Notes: a model not told the origin generated them from the sequence alone. 64,000 nucleotides of DNA from JAAYJR01 sp964540755 (GCA_964540755.1 CAZIOB010000167.1:21829-85828); one strand, 5' to 3'; positions 36,812-46,608 are shown, counted from the stretch's first letter. Numbers and translations: made by a program.

Positions 36812-38023
36812 ATGGGCATCTATAAAAATATAAACATTGAAGATTTTAATTATCCATTGCCTTCTGACAGAATTGCAAAATACCCTTTAAAAGAACGTGG
36901 AGGCTCTAATCTGCTTGTATGGCAAAATGGCACAATTAAACAAGACTGTTTCAGGAATATTGCAAACTATCTCCCGGCAAACTCATTTCTGATCTTTAAT
37001 AATACACGTGTTACACATGCACGAATGTTTTTTAAAAAAAAATCAGGAGCAAAAATCGAAATTTTTTGCCTCGAACCGGAATCTCCGCCGGATCATCAAC
37101 AAGCCTTTGAAACGAAAGACAAAGTGATTTTCAAATGCCTGGTGGGAAATGCAAAAAAATGGAAAGAGGAAGCTCTCCTGAAAAAAATAAATATTAATGG
37201 TAAAAACACTATATTATCAGTACGTAAGATTGAAAAAAAAGATAACATTTATATAATCGAATTTTCCTGGGATACAGATTTCCCATTCACAGAGATTATA
37301 AAAAACACAGGAATTTTGCCAATTCCACCATACCTTAAAAGAGATACGGAACAATCCGATGAATTCGATTACCAGACTGTCTATGCTAAATATCACGGAT
37401 CGGTTGCCGCACCTACAGCGGGATTGCATTTTACTGAAAGTATTCTGAAAGAGCTTTCAAACAAAAATATTGAAACTTCCGAAATAACACTTCATGTGGG
37501 GGCAGGAACGTTTCAGCCCGTGAAATCGGAAAAGATAGAAGATCATACAATGCACGATGAAAAAGTTTGTGTTCCAAAAAATGTTATTGAAAAATTAATA
37601 TTCCAAAAGGAAAAAGTCATTCCTGTAGGAACCACTTCCGTAAGATCACTGGAAAGTCTTTACTGGCTCGGACTTAAGCTCGGAAACAAAAAAATGCCGG
37701 AAGAAAAGCTATCTGTTGACCAGTGGGAACCTTATAAAATAAATACCCCTGTCAGTGGAAGCGAAGCCCTTCATAATATAATAGGCTATATGGATAGAAC
37801 AAGCCAGGATACCATCCGTTTCTCTACCCGGATTATCATTGTTCCGGGATATGTTTTTAAACTGACCGGCGGCATGATAACTAACTTTCACCAGCCAAAA
37901 AGCACCCTCTTATTATTAATAAGCGCCTTCCTGGGAAATGAATGGAAAAAGGTATATGATTATGCACTGAATAACGGATTCAGATTTCTGAGCTATGGAG
38001 ACAGTAATCTCTATTTAAAATAA
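36812..38023 (+). CDS. queA: S-adenosylmethionine:tRNA ribosyltransferase-isomerase
   Basis: The protein has 403 residues, in the longer range found in Bacteroidota. QueA motifs are present: FNYPLPSDRIAKYPLKERGGS at the start, FNNTRVTHARM, YAKYHGSVAAPTAGLHFT, LHVGAGTFQPVK, GTTSVRSLES and GGMITNFHQPKSTLLLLISA. It adds and rearranges a ribose unit from SAM onto preQ1 at position 34 of tRNA to make epoxyqueuosine. It has its own promoter and is followed by pepD, which also has its own -7 box. Confidence 0.95.
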   Translation: MGIYKNINIEDFNYPLPSDRIAKYPLKERGGSNLLVWQNGTIKQDCFRNIANYLPANSFLIFNNTRVTHARMFFKKKSGAKIEIFCLEPESPPDHQQAFETKDKVIFKCLVGNAKKWKEEALLKKININGKNTILSVRKIEKKDNIYIIEFSWDTDFPFTEIIKNTGILPIPPYLKRDTEQSDEFDYQTVYAKYHGSVAAPTAGLHFTESILKELSNKNIETSEITLHVGAGTFQPVKSEKIEDHTMHDEKVCVPKNVIEKLIFQKEKVIPVGTTSVRSLESLYWLGLKLGNKKMPEEKLSVDQWEPYKINTPVSGSEALHNIIGYMDRTSQDTIRFSTRIIIVPGYVFKLTGGMITNFHQPKSTLLLLISAFLGNEWKKVYDYALNNGFRFLSYGDSNLYLK

Positions 38024-38034
38024 ATAAAAATCAG

Positions 38035-38042
38035 TAATTTTG
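38035..38042 (+). promoter_or_regulatory. -7 promoter box of pepD
   Basis: TAATTTTG matches TAnnTTTG, 37 bases before ATG 38080 and 11 bases after the queA stop. Confidence 0.5.
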
Positions 38043-38079
38043 CTATTGACATATTTTCAGGCATTATAATATTTTAGAC

Positions 38080-39540
38080 ATGAGAAAACTTTCAGCGCTG
38101 CAGCCACAGCCCCTTTTCAACTATTTTGAAGATATCTGCCAGATTCCCAGGCCTTCCCATAAAGAAGATAAAATAAGGAAATTCTTAATTGATTTTGCCG
38201 GGAAAAATAATCTTTCATCAAAAACTGATGATGCCGGAAATTTGCTTATATCAAAACCGGCTGTGCCCGGTCGTGAAAATTCTCCGATAGTTATATTACA
38301 AACACACATGGATATGGTATGTGAAAAAAACGGGGATAAAGAATTTGACTTCGAAAAAGATCCTGTTGAACCTGTGATAGCCGGGGAATGGGTTAAAGCT
38401 GACGGCACAACGCTGGGGGCAGACTGCGGAATAGGAATGGCTGCACAGATGGCTGTACTGACATCAAAAGAGATAAATCACGGTCCGTTGGAATGTCTCT
38501 TTACCGTAGGTGAGGAAACAGGATTAACAGGAGCTTCACAGCTAAAACCGGGATTCATGAAAGGTACAATTCTGCTGAACCTGGATTCTGAAGATGAGGG
38601 AGAAATTTTCATCGGTTGTGCTGGAGGCATTAATACAGTGGCATTTTTTGACTATAAAAGAGAAAAGGTCCCTGCAAAATCTTTGGCAATGAAACTATCT
38701 GTTTCCGGACTTAAAGGGGGCCATTCAGGGGATGATATCCATAAGCAACGTGGTAATGCCAATAAAATTCTCAACCGTATTTTATGGAAAGCTGCACAAA
38801 AATACGATCTGCACCTGTCCTATTTTTCCGGAGGGAATCTGTCAAATGCCATTGCCCGTGAAGCAGATGCATTGATTGTCATACGCCGTGAAGAATCAAA
38901 AGACTTTACATCAGACTTTAATAAAGTGAGCTCAGACTTAAAATTTGAATATGAGATAAATGAGCCACAATTAAATATTAAAATACTGGATGCACCACTC
39001 CCTGCTTATGTAATTGACGCCGGAACGCAAAGTAATTTCTTAAATGCCCTGTATGGTTGCCCACATGGCATCCTGGAAATGAGCACCCGAATGAAAGGGA
39101 TGGTTGAAACATCGACTAACCTCGCATCAGTTAAGTTCAATGATAATCAAATAATAATAACCACTAGTCAGAGAAGCGAGATCGAAACCCGCAAATATAA
39201 CGCAGCAGAAATGGTTAAATCAGTCTTTGTACTTGCCAGGGCAAAGGTCGTCAATTCCGATGGCTACCCCGGATGGACACCCAATCCGGATTCACCTGTT
39301 CTTAAAACCACTGTTGAATCTTATAAAAAACTATTTTCCGTTGAACCGGTTGTGCGTTCAATTCATGCAGGACTGGAATGCGGGTTGTTCCTTCAGAAAT
39401 ATCCTTACCTCGACATGGTCTCTTTTGGCCCGACCATAAAAGGAGCACATTCACCTGATGAGAGACTTAACATAAAAAGTACAGAAAAATTCTGGAACCA
39501 TCTCAGGGATATACTGGAAAATATTCAGAACACCTTCTAA
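38080..39540 (+). CDS. pepD: Aminoacyl-histidine dipeptidase (Xaa-His dipeptidase)
   Basis: The protein has 486 residues. It is an M20C metallopeptidase: the first metal ligands in LQTHMDMVCEK, the bridging Asp in GTTLGADCGIGM, the general-base Glu pair in VGEETGLTGA, Asp in NLDSEDEGE, and the last His in GPTIKGAHSPDERL. It cleaves dipeptides such as carnosine and other Xaa-His, acting in the cytoplasm. The 3' end overlaps the convergent Usp gene by four bases. Confidence 0.95.
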   Translation: MRKLSALQPQPLFNYFEDICQIPRPSHKEDKIRKFLIDFAGKNNLSSKTDDAGNLLISKPAVPGRENSPIVILQTHMDMVCEKNGDKEFDFEKDPVEPVIAGEWVKADGTTLGADCGIGMAAQMAVLTSKEINHGPLECLFTVGEETGLTGASQLKPGFMKGTILLNLDSEDEGEIFIGCAGGINTVAFFDYKREKVPAKSLAMKLSVSGLKGGHSGDDIHKQRGNANKILNRILWKAAQKYDLHLSYFSGGNLSNAIAREADALIVIRREESKDFTSDFNKVSSDLKFEYEINEPQLNIKILDAPLPAYVIDAGTQSNFLNALYGCPHGILEMSTRMKGMVETSTNLASVKFNDNQIIITTSQRSEIETRKYNAAEMVKSVFVLARAKVVNSDGYPGWTPNPDSPVLKTTVESYKKLFSVEPVVRSIHAGLECGLFLQKYPYLDMVSFGPTIKGAHSPDERLNIKSTEKFWNHLRDILENIQNTF

Positions 39541-40403
39541 CTATGTTCATGATAAACCAGCACAGGTTTATGAAAATGGGTAAGCACACTTTTGGTCCTG
39601 CTCCTGGAAAATATCTCCTCGAAAAATCCCCTTTTTTCATTAAGGATAACAAGAACATCCGGATTGCTCTCCCCTGCATACTCGTCAATAGCAGCGACCA
39701 TATCCTTTTTTGTTTTAAGAATGAATTTTAACTTTTCATAACCAACTTCCTCCTTAGCCAACTGTGTGTATCCTTTCCATTTTAACTTTTCCCCGAAATC
39801 ATAATCTTTTTCATTGTGAAGGACAGTAATGGTTGCATCACCGGCATCTTCCATCAATGATGATAAATGCTTCAAAAAATCGAAATCCTCCGGATGATAG
39901 TTAGAAGCGTAAACAACATTTTTCATAACCGGCTGACTGATGTTCTCAGGTATTACAAACACCGGGCAGCCGACATGTTCCACGAGATTCGGATAACCGA
40001 CCATTCCGCCTGATGCTTCAGAATAACTTTGATGATTGCTAATAAGAAGTATTAACTCGGGGATATTTTCCGCTTCATCCTTCACAAGGTCAACTCTGTT
40101 TAACTCTGAAACATGAATCCCGAAAGAAATATCTACCGGGTTTTCCTTCGTATAACTTGTTGCTATTTCACTTATCTTAGCTTTAGCAACATCAAACTCT
40201 TTCTTAGCATTCTTCTCGACAGCTAATAATTTCGGATCTAAAGGACCTGCTGAACCAATCATAAAAGACTGAAGCATCCATTCAAAATCGAAAACATATA
40301 TAATTTCCAGATCTCTCTTGAGCCTGTTGCTGAAAGATAACGAATAAACAATCAGATCCTCAATGTTTTTATATGAATCTAATAATAATAAATTTGTTCC
40401 CAT
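39537..40403 (-). CDS. Universal stress protein (tandem UspA-like)
   Basis: The protein has 288 residues, the length of two UspA domains. The first starts NLLLLDSYKNIEDLIVYSLS and ends with LILLISNHQSYSEASG; the second starts NVVYASNYHPEDFDFLKHLS and ends PDVLVILNEKRGFFEEIFSRSRTKSVLTHFHKPVLV. The ATP-binding G-2x-G-9x-G(S/T) motif is not evident, so it probably belongs to the non-ATP-binding type. It is the last gene of a minus-strand set with YtxH and holin-like genes, a common stress-associated group. Confidence 0.88.
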   Translation of the reverse strand: MGTNLLLLDSYKNIEDLIVYSLSFSNRLKRDLEIIYVFDFEWMLQSFMIGSAGPLDPKLLAVEKNAKKEFDVAKAKISEIATSYTKENPVDISFGIHVSELNRVDLVKDEAENIPELILLISNHQSYSEASGGMVGYPNLVEHVGCPVFVIPENISQPVMKNVVYASNYHPEDFDFLKHLSSLMEDAGDATITVLHNEKDYDFGEKLKWKGYTQLAKEEVGYEKLKFILKTKKDMVAAIDEYAGESNPDVLVILNEKRGFFEEIFSRSRTKSVLTHFHKPVLVYHEHS

Positions 40404-40418
40404 AGTTACCTTATTTTT

Positions 40419-40676
40419 TTATTCAGCTGCTACTTTTTCATCTGTCTGTTGTTTTTTCCTGCCAGACTTAATAAGGCTAAATATAAGACGGCTGCCTGTA
40501 TAAAATGCAACCTCTTTTAATTTATCGGCAAGATCATCAATAACATCAGCAAAAGAAGTATTAATCTCCTTTTCAAATAATTTTCCCTTATAACTCAACT
40601 TTTGCTTCATCAGCCTGAGTTCCCTCATATTCCTTACTGTCTTCATCTCGCTAATGTTTTTCATTGTCGTCTTCAA
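40419..40676 (-). CDS. Small conserved-context protein, unrecognised
   Basis: The protein would have 85 residues, highly charged, with many Met and Lys at the start (MKTTMKNISEMKTVRNM) and a moderately hydrophobic segment near 55-70 (VAFYTGSRLIFSLI). No domain is recognised. It overlaps the 3' end of the holin-like gene by 26 bases and lies 15 bases before the Usp gene, so it sits inside the same unit. The start may be a later ATG (codon 5 or 11 or 17). Confidence 0.65.
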   Translation of the reverse strand: MKTTMKNISEMKTVRNMRELRLMKQKLSYKGKLFEKEINTSFADVIDDLADKLKEVAFYTGSRLIFSLIKSGRKKQQTDEKVAAE

Positions 40677-41013
40677 ATAATACTTCTGAAAAATTTCTGA
40701 TAATGGAGTTCGTAATAATTTGTCTTCTCATCAAGATAAAGATCAGACAAATGAGGATAATGACACCTCCTGCAATCAAAACACCATCAACATAATTATT
40801 GTAAACCTGGCCATACCATACAGCAAATGCAGCCGCGGCAAAAACAACTACCATAACAGAAAATAATACGACAACAAGATAATTGATCAGACAGGTTGCA
40901 AGTCTGGCAGTTTTTTCCAGTAAAGTTAACTTGACAAGGTCAATTCTTGCCTCCAAATAATTTTTAACAGAACCGTTAAGTTCGCCTAAATTCTTAATTA
41001 ATTCGCTGCTCAT
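40651..41013 (-). CDS. Phage holin superfamily III-like membrane protein
   Basis: The protein has 120 residues with an amphipathic N-terminal part (KNYLEARIDLVKLTLLEK) and two membrane helices (about 42-66 and 77-95). This layout is that of the holin-like phage_holin_3_6 family, which occurs on chromosomes beside YtxH genes and is not a lysis protein in that context. It follows the YtxH gene after 168 bases that contain a copy of the dispersed element. Confidence 0.8.
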   Translation of the reverse strand: MSSELIKNLGELNGSVKNYLEARIDLVKLTLLEKTARLATCLINYLVVVLFSVMVVVFAAAAFAVWYGQVYNNYVDGVLIAGGVIILICLIFILMRRQIITNSIIRNFSEVLFEDDNEKH

Positions 41014-41046
41014 TGATTTTTAAATAATATTAAAAGGACTGGGTAA

Positions 41047-41155
41047 TGAAACGAGCATGTTCTTTTTTAATCAAAAGATAACACATGAGTGCATGATTAA
41101 AAGAGAATATTCGAGAACGAAGGGACTCCAAAGGTTTTCAAATTTTTAATTAATT
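41047..41155 (+). repeat. Dispersed ~90-bp element, copy 2 (divergent)
   Basis: TGAAACGAGCATG at 41047-41059 and GAGTGCATGATTAAAAG near 41087-41104 match the other copies, and ATATTCGAG follows at the expected place. The 3' third differs from the others. It lies between the YtxH and holin-like genes but in the opposite direction to both, so it does not precede a plus-strand start codon. Confidence 0.5.
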
Positions 41156-41181
41156 TATTAAAATTTGAAACACATCACACA

Positions 41182-41490
41182 TTAACTTTTCCCTGCTGCG
41201 GCTTTATCAGCAACAGTGGTTGCCTTTTTTTCCACTTTTTCTCTTACCTGATCCTCAGCTTTTTTAGCTCTTCCCTTCATCTCATCAATGATTTCATTTA
41301 CCTGATCCTTCAGTTTGTCAACCTTTTTCTCTAACTTATCAGTTAAATCCTTCGAAGCATTCTTTACTTTATCAGAAATCTCCTTACGTGTATTTGAACC
41401 TTTATCAGGTGCTATTAATATTCCTGTCAATGTTCCGGCAGCTGCACCTGCAAAAAATCCTAACAATACATTTTTAGTTGTTTTTTTCAT
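41182..41490 (-). CDS. YtxH-domain protein
   Basis: The protein has 102 residues. The N-terminal helix NVLLGFFAGAAAGTLTGILIAPDKGSNTRK is the YtxH signature: a glycine/alanine-rich membrane helix followed by a conserved APxxGxxTR. The remainder (about 35-100) is an amphipathic Lys/Glu helix with coiled-coil character. YtxH proteins are small stress-associated membrane proteins of unknown mechanism. Confidence 0.92.
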   Translation of the reverse strand: MKKTTKNVLLGFFAGAAAGTLTGILIAPDKGSNTRKEISDKVKNASKDLTDKLEKKVDKLKDQVNEIIDEMKGRAKKAEDQVREKVEKKATTVADKAAAGKS

Positions 41491-41842
41491 GATTCTTAAA
41501 TTAAATATTAAACAATTAGTATATTCTTAAATATATTGTTATTTACTATGAAAAAAACATTCCAAAAAGAAACATGAATTTGAATTGATTATGAACTACA
41601 CTAAAGATCAGAAGCTTAATCAAATAAGAAAAATATGGATATACTAATCTGATTGTAGAATAATATCTACAAACTGTGGAATTCGTTTCAACAGACTTGT
41701 TTATTGTTCTATCCCGTATTCTTTTTATATGACCGCAGATAGTATATTTTTAACTGGTTATGAATTGATAATGAGCAGATTTTCAATTAATGGCAGATAA
41801 TTTTATTCAGTTTTTGTTTCAGTTGCCAATCAATAACCGTAA
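41491..41842. other. Intergenic region without recognised gene
   Basis: This is 352 AT-rich bases between the lone receiver gene and the YtxH gene, both on the minus strand. It should hold the YtxH promoter and the end of the phosphorelay operon, but I see no strong hairpin with a T run and no exact promoter pair. Confidence 0.5.
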
Positions 41843-42241
41843 TTAATATCCGTCGATCAGAAATTCAATATAATTCCCGGGGACAGGCTTCACCAGAAAA
41901 GCACTAATAACTTTATTCTGCATCACCTGGTTACGCAAACTGCTATCATTATTGGCAGTGCAAAATATAATCTCAGGATTATTGAGATAATTTTTAAACT
42001 CAGAAATTTTGTCAAGCAGTAATTCCCGTTGATCTCCCAAAATGTTTTCATCAAGCAGAATATAGTGCAACTTTTCATTTTTTTCTATAATTTCTTTTTC
42101 AATAAAATTCAATGCGTCCCAGAAATCGCTATACGGGAAAAAATATTTATCAAGCTTTTTTTGTTTTATATACTTTTGCTGTTGATATAAAAAATCATAA
42201 TCAGCATCAATACAAAGTACTTTTTTTCGATTTTCCTTCAT
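41843..42241 (-). CDS. Stand-alone response-regulator receiver domain
   Basis: The protein has 132 residues and consists of one REC domain. The acidic pocket is in VLCIDADYDF (residues about 8-17), the phospho-acceptor in ILLDENILGD (Asp near 64), the conserved Thr in FCTANND and the Lys in FLVKPVPG. It has no output domain. It is last in the phosphorelay cluster, 63 bases after the sigma-54 activator gene, and could shuttle phosphate or compete for it. Confidence 0.85.
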   Translation of the reverse strand: MKENRKKVLCIDADYDFLYQQQKYIKQKKLDKYFFPYSDFWDALNFIEKEIIEKNEKLHYILLDENILGDQRELLLDKISEFKNYLNNPEIIFCTANNDSSLRNQVMQNKVISAFLVKPVPGNYIEFLIDGY

Positions 42242-42304
42242 TATTATTAGTTGCTATTTGCGATGATCGATATCTAAATCAATTTTCATTCCATTTTATC
42301 AGGA

Positions 42305-43651
42305 TCATATTTCTATCCCGTACTGCCTGATTTTATTATAAAGGGTTTTGCGGTCTATATTAAGGATACGGGCAGCTTTTGATTTATTATATCCTGCATC
42401 TTCTATTGCTTTTATAATCATCTCCTTTTCTGTATTACCCAAAACACTTTGAAGAATGTTTCCCTTTGCCTGTTTTTTGGTGATGGCCTTTTCTGCATTT
42501 TCTTCTTTGCTAAAACTTATTTCAAATGGAAGGCTTTCAGGTTTTATTATATCTCCTTTTGAAAGTAGCACCGCCCTCTTTACTACATTTTTCAGCTCTC
42601 TTATATTACCAGGCCACTGGTATTTTGAAAGCACTTCGTGAGTTTCTTTCGAGAATCCTTTTCTGTCCATATTGAGTTCCTTGTTAGCCAGTTCTCTGAA
42701 ATGTTCTGCAAAGATCGGGATATCACTTATCCTGTGCCGAAGAGGAGGCAAAACAATTCTAAATTCATTAATACGATGAAAAAGGTCTTCCCTGAATATA
42801 TTTTTTTCTACCTGTTCTCCCAGGACTTCATTACTTGCAGCAATCACTCTTACATCCACTTTCACGGGTCTGTTTTCTCCTATCCTGACTATTGTTCTCT
42901 CCTGCAGTACCCTCAATAATTGAACCTGGACACTGTAGGTTAAATTACCTATTTCATCAAGGAATAATGTTCCTCCGTCAGCCTGTTGAAAAACACCGGT
43001 TTTATTTGCGACAGCTCCTGTGAATGAACCTTTTATATGGCCGAAAAGTTCACTTCCCGCCAATTCCTTAGGTATTGCCCCGCAGTCAACAGCCACAAAT
43101 GATTTATCTTTTCTTTTACTGTTTTCATGAATAAAACGGGCAATATATTCTTTTCCTGTTCCTGTTTCCCCTTCGATCAATACGGAAATATCTGTCGGCG
43201 CAACTTTACGGGCATATTTCACGGCCTCATTAAATACCCGGCTCGTACCCATAACAAAATCACTGGATATATCCCATTTCTGTTCTTTATTATCCTTAAT
43301 TACAAATTTTTTTACCAGGCCTGATATTTCCTCATGTTGAAGAGGTTTGGCAATATAATCCTTAGCGCCTTGTTTAATGAGTTTTACGGCTATCCTTACA
43401 TCAGAATAGGCAGTAATAATGATAACCGGGATTCCGGCATTCATCCTTTTTATTTCCTGTAACATAACCAGGCCATCCTTGTCGGGAAGCCTGAAATCGC
43501 ATAGTACCAGGTCATAAGAATGTGCTTTCAGCATTTGCAGTCCTGAATTTCCGGAATAGGCGACATCTGCATCATAGCCACTATTGATAAGCTGCTTTTG
43601 AATAGCTTTGCAAATAAAAGTATCGTCATCGATTATTAATATTCTTGCCAT
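42305..43651 (-). CDS. Sigma-54-dependent response regulator (NtrC family)
   Basis: The protein has 448 residues. A receiver domain covers 1-118 (phospho-acceptor in VLCDFRLPDKDG near 52). The AAA+ domain (about 135-370) has Walker A GETGTGKEY, the sigma-54 contact loop as GSFTGA rather than the common GAFTGA, and Walker B GGTLFLDEIG. A Fis-type helix-turn-helix ends the protein (IKAIEDAGYNKSKAARILNI). It activates sigma-54 promoters when phosphorylated. It lies 45 bases after the hybrid kinase gene, its likely donor. No sigma-54 promoter was seen in the window. Confidence 0.95.
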   Translation of the reverse strand: MARILIIDDDTFICKAIQKQLINSGYDADVAYSGNSGLQMLKAHSYDLVLCDFRLPDKDGLVMLQEIKRMNAGIPVIIITAYSDVRIAVKLIKQGAKDYIAKPLQHEEISGLVKKFVIKDNKEQKWDISSDFVMGTSRVFNEAVKYARKVAPTDISVLIEGETGTGKEYIARFIHENSKRKDKSFVAVDCGAIPKELAGSELFGHIKGSFTGAVANKTGVFQQADGGTLFLDEIGNLTYSVQVQLLRVLQERTIVRIGENRPVKVDVRVIAASNEVLGEQVEKNIFREDLFHRINEFRIVLPPLRHRISDIPIFAEHFRELANKELNMDRKGFSKETHEVLSKYQWPGNIRELKNVVKRAVLLSKGDIIKPESLPFEISFSKEENAEKAITKKQAKGNILQSVLGNTEKEMIIKAIEDAGYNKSKAARILNIDRKTLYNKIRQYGIEI

Positions 43652-43696
43652 TAATTCATGATTTTTTCATATAAAAATAATTCAAAGATAATTTAA

Positions 43697-46135
43697 TCAA
43701 TGATTATTCCCCTGAAATTTATGCTGCCGAACCACATCAATAATCTTGTTAATTTTATGGGACAGTTCTTTCGCCAGTGGAACTAAGGCCTCATCATCCT
43801 TTTCATGCAGGCCCAGTTTTTCTAATTTAACAAGACCTGAAACAAGATCGTCCAATTTGAAATACCGGAAAGAAGGGATTATCTTATGAGCTCTTTTCCC
43901 AATCTCTTCCCCATTATATTCATCACCTGCCTTACTGAAAATTTCTGAACTGTCTTTAGCATTATTAATAAATATATCAATCATGCTATTAAAAAAATCA
44001 CGGTCATTACCCGAAGTTTGCATTAACACCGAAGTATCGAATAGTTTTTCCCCCTTCAGCTTAAAGCTATCCCCGGCGTTTTCCCCTGTATCGAATGACA
44101 TCTGCAGTTTATAATCAAGATCAAGCAAATAGCAAATCTTATTATAAAGCAATTCTTCACTGAATGGCTTCAGAACGTAATCATCAAATCCGCTTTTTAT
44201 ATATTTTTTAATTTCACTATCCATTACATTAGCAGTTAAAGCGAGCATCCTGGTATTATTATTAGGATTCCCCTGCCGGCTCTTAACTTTTTGTATGACT
44301 TCAGTTCCTTTCATTCCCGGCATCTGGATATCAAGGAGTGCAATATCAAATTTCTCATCCTCTAATAATCTCATAGCTTCCACACCATCATATGCAATTC
44401 TATAATCAGTATCCCATTCCTTAAATATAGATTCGCCTAACAAAATGTTGTTTTCATCATCATCCGCATACAAAATTTTTTTCCCTTTTAACAGATTAAA
44501 TTCAAGTCCATACTCCTTTCTCGGAGTATGATTTTTTTTATTCTGCGCCTTTTCGAAAGGTAATACAACTGAAAATTTAGACCCTTTGTTCAGTTCACTT
44601 TCAACATGCAATCTTCCATTAAGCAAATTAACCAGTTTCTGAACGATGTTAAGTCCCAGTCCTGTTCCTTTGCGGTTATTAACTTCTTTCAGGTCTGACT
44701 GGACAAATACCTGAAAGATTGTATTTAAATTACTTCTGGAAATACCTATGCCGGTATCTTCCACATCAAACCTCAAAAATACAAACTTGCTTGTCTCCTT
44801 CTCACAGCATATGCATATTCTCACTTCTCCTGTGTCAGTATATTTTATAGCATTATCTGCAAGGTTATTCAGAATTTGCTTCACACGAAATGAATCGCCA
44901 ATTACAATTTCAGGTACACGGTCACATATTTTTGTCCTGAATGTCAAATTCTTTTCTTTGGCTTTAAGCAGCAATGATTCATATACATTAAGCAGTAGTT
45001 CATTCGTATTGAAAGGTACTTTTTCAATATATACCTTACCCATCCCGAGTTTGAAAATAAAGAGAATCTCATTTACTACCGAGAGAAGATGATTACCGGA
45101 CTGACTTATAAGCCGGGCATACTTTTGCTGGACAGGTGTCAGTTTTGTTTTATTAAGTAATCCGATGAAGCCTGTTATGGAGTTTAAGGGAGTCCTGATT
45201 TCATGGCTCATGTTAGCCATAAAGATTGTTTTTGCCTTATTTGATTCCTCAGCTTCTTTTTTAGCTTTAATTAAATTCTTTTCCACCTCTTTTTCCCTGG
45301 ATACATCCTGTGAAATAAGCGCACCGCCCACTGCTTCCTTCTTTACACCGTAAACAGGTGCAGAACTTACGGCATATACATGATTCTTTATTCTTATCTC
45401 ACCTTCGGATATTTTACCGTCAAGGGCATTTTTATAAAATGGGTATAGCCTTTTCTGGGTTTTTTCGTCAAATACTTCGAACAATGTTTTTCCGTTAAAA
45501 TCTGCATTTGTCAGGCCAAACCTTTCTTTTTCCTTTCCGCCGGTTAAAACATGAACGAAATTATGATCAAACAAATAAACATCTATACCCGGCAGGTTCT
45601 CAAGTAAAATTTTTTGATAATCCCACAATTCAGAAGGATTTTGCTGAAAAAAAACCATTCCTGCTGCCACTGCATCACGCCCATTGGCAAAACTAACTTT
45701 CTCCAGCCGGAATTGAACAGGTAATAACAGACCGTTCCTTGATATAATCCTGCTGTCAAAGATTTGCCTTTTAAAGGTTTTATAAAGATCTTCCGTCCGT
45801 TTCTTGAAAAATTTAAAATCCTCCGGTGTAAAAAAAGAGCTGACATTTGTAAATGAATTATTATCCGGGGCTGTTTTAATATTCCCAAATGCACCAATAA
45901 AACGTAAAACCCTGAAATTTTTGTCAAAATAAAAAACAGCATCCTGCATAGTGCCATTTTTGTCTGCATCATCCTCTTCCCCATATATATCGAGATGCGC
46001 TGTCTTTATTTTATTGCTAAGCATTTCAAGTGATTTATCAAGCTCAACAAGCTTTTCTATTTGAATATCACTTTTTCTTAAATCTGAAATTAACTTACTT
46101 ATTTGATCGAGATGTATATTTAAACTTTCATTCAT
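43697..46135 (-). CDS. Cytosolic hybrid histidine kinase with receiver and Hpt domains
   Basis: The protein has 812 residues and no membrane helix or signal peptide. An N-terminal coiled coil (about 1-45) is followed by two PAS-like domains (about 60-170 and 175-280), HisKA (NMSHEIRTPLNSITGF near 305-320), HATPase (ILNNLADNAIKYT, DTGIGISRSNL, GTGLGLNIVQ), a receiver domain (LLDIQMPGMKG) and a C-terminal Hpt domain (RAHKIIPSFRYFKLDDL). It is a complete His-Asp-His relay in one protein that should sense an intracellular cue. It is first in an operon with the sigma-54 activator and the lone receiver. Confidence 0.95.
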   Translation of the reverse strand: MNESLNIHLDQISKLISDLRKSDIQIEKLVELDKSLEMLSNKIKTAHLDIYGEEDDADKNGTMQDAVFYFDKNFRVLRFIGAFGNIKTAPDNNSFTNVSSFFTPEDFKFFKKRTEDLYKTFKRQIFDSRIISRNGLLLPVQFRLEKVSFANGRDAVAAGMVFFQQNPSELWDYQKILLENLPGIDVYLFDHNFVHVLTGGKEKERFGLTNADFNGKTLFEVFDEKTQKRLYPFYKNALDGKISEGEIRIKNHVYAVSSAPVYGVKKEAVGGALISQDVSREKEVEKNLIKAKKEAEESNKAKTIFMANMSHEIRTPLNSITGFIGLLNKTKLTPVQQKYARLISQSGNHLLSVVNEILFIFKLGMGKVYIEKVPFNTNELLLNVYESLLLKAKEKNLTFRTKICDRVPEIVIGDSFRVKQILNNLADNAIKYTDTGEVRICICCEKETSKFVFLRFDVEDTGIGISRSNLNTIFQVFVQSDLKEVNNRKGTGLGLNIVQKLVNLLNGRLHVESELNKGSKFSVVLPFEKAQNKKNHTPRKEYGLEFNLLKGKKILYADDDENNILLGESIFKEWDTDYRIAYDGVEAMRLLEDEKFDIALLDIQMPGMKGTEVIQKVKSRQGNPNNNTRMLALTANVMDSEIKKYIKSGFDDYVLKPFSEELLYNKICYLLDLDYKLQMSFDTGENAGDSFKLKGEKLFDTSVLMQTSGNDRDFFNSMIDIFINNAKDSSEIFSKAGDEYNGEEIGKRAHKIIPSFRYFKLDDLVSGLVKLEKLGLHEKDDEALVPLAKELSHKINKIIDVVRQHKFQGNNH

Positions 46136-46513
46136 CGGCTGTTATTTTTATTGTATAAAAACAGAATTCTCATTGAACGGGTAAGAATATATTATTTCTA
46201 TTGATAAACTACACGGTTTTAAATTAATAAAGCCTTCTGATTAAATTTGTGATAAGCTTCTCAATGAAACAAAATGATTTATGTCCTAATTCAAAATTTT
46301 TAATTTTTTCTTATCATTAAAGTTAAAAATTATAATCCATTTTTTTATCTTTATTTTTTTAATACTAATTGGCAAATAGTATAATTAAATAAATTTAATT
46401 GCCTTAAATGCAACCATAATTTTAAAGCAGGGAAATATTCCCGGTAAAAACGGACACATTAAGCAATATCTTTTTTATAATACTATATTAACGTTTTATT
46501 ATGACTTACCAAA
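46136..46513. other. AT-rich intergenic region
   Basis: This stretch lies between the divergent hybrid kinase and DUF1080 genes. It includes a palindrome ATACTA/TAGTAT near 46363-46383 and several long T and A runs. No gene or RNA was recognised, and no sigma-54 promoter. Confidence 0.5.
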
Positions 46514-46608
46514 AATGAAAACAGCAAGATCGTAAAATCATCCGGGAGTATGATTAATTACTTATACCAGTTTCATCTGATCCATTTAAAATAAATAATT
46601 TTATAAGA
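46514..46608 (+). repeat. Dispersed ~90-bp element, copy 3
   Basis: It has AAAACAGCAAGATCG at the left, AATCATCCGGGAGTATGATTA in the middle and CAGTTTCATCTGATCCATTT at the right, followed by AAATAATTTTATAAG and the ATG of the DUF1080 gene. The right half aligns closely with the copy at 63439-63522. Confidence 0.55.

Noticed and set aside
40651..41013. Prophage lysis gene
   Set aside because: The holin-like protein sits between YtxH and stress protein genes, and no other phage gene is in the window.
46136..46513. Sigma-54 promoter for the regulator cluster
   Set aside because: TTGGCAAATAGTATAA looks like a -24 element, but no GC element follows at the required distance.
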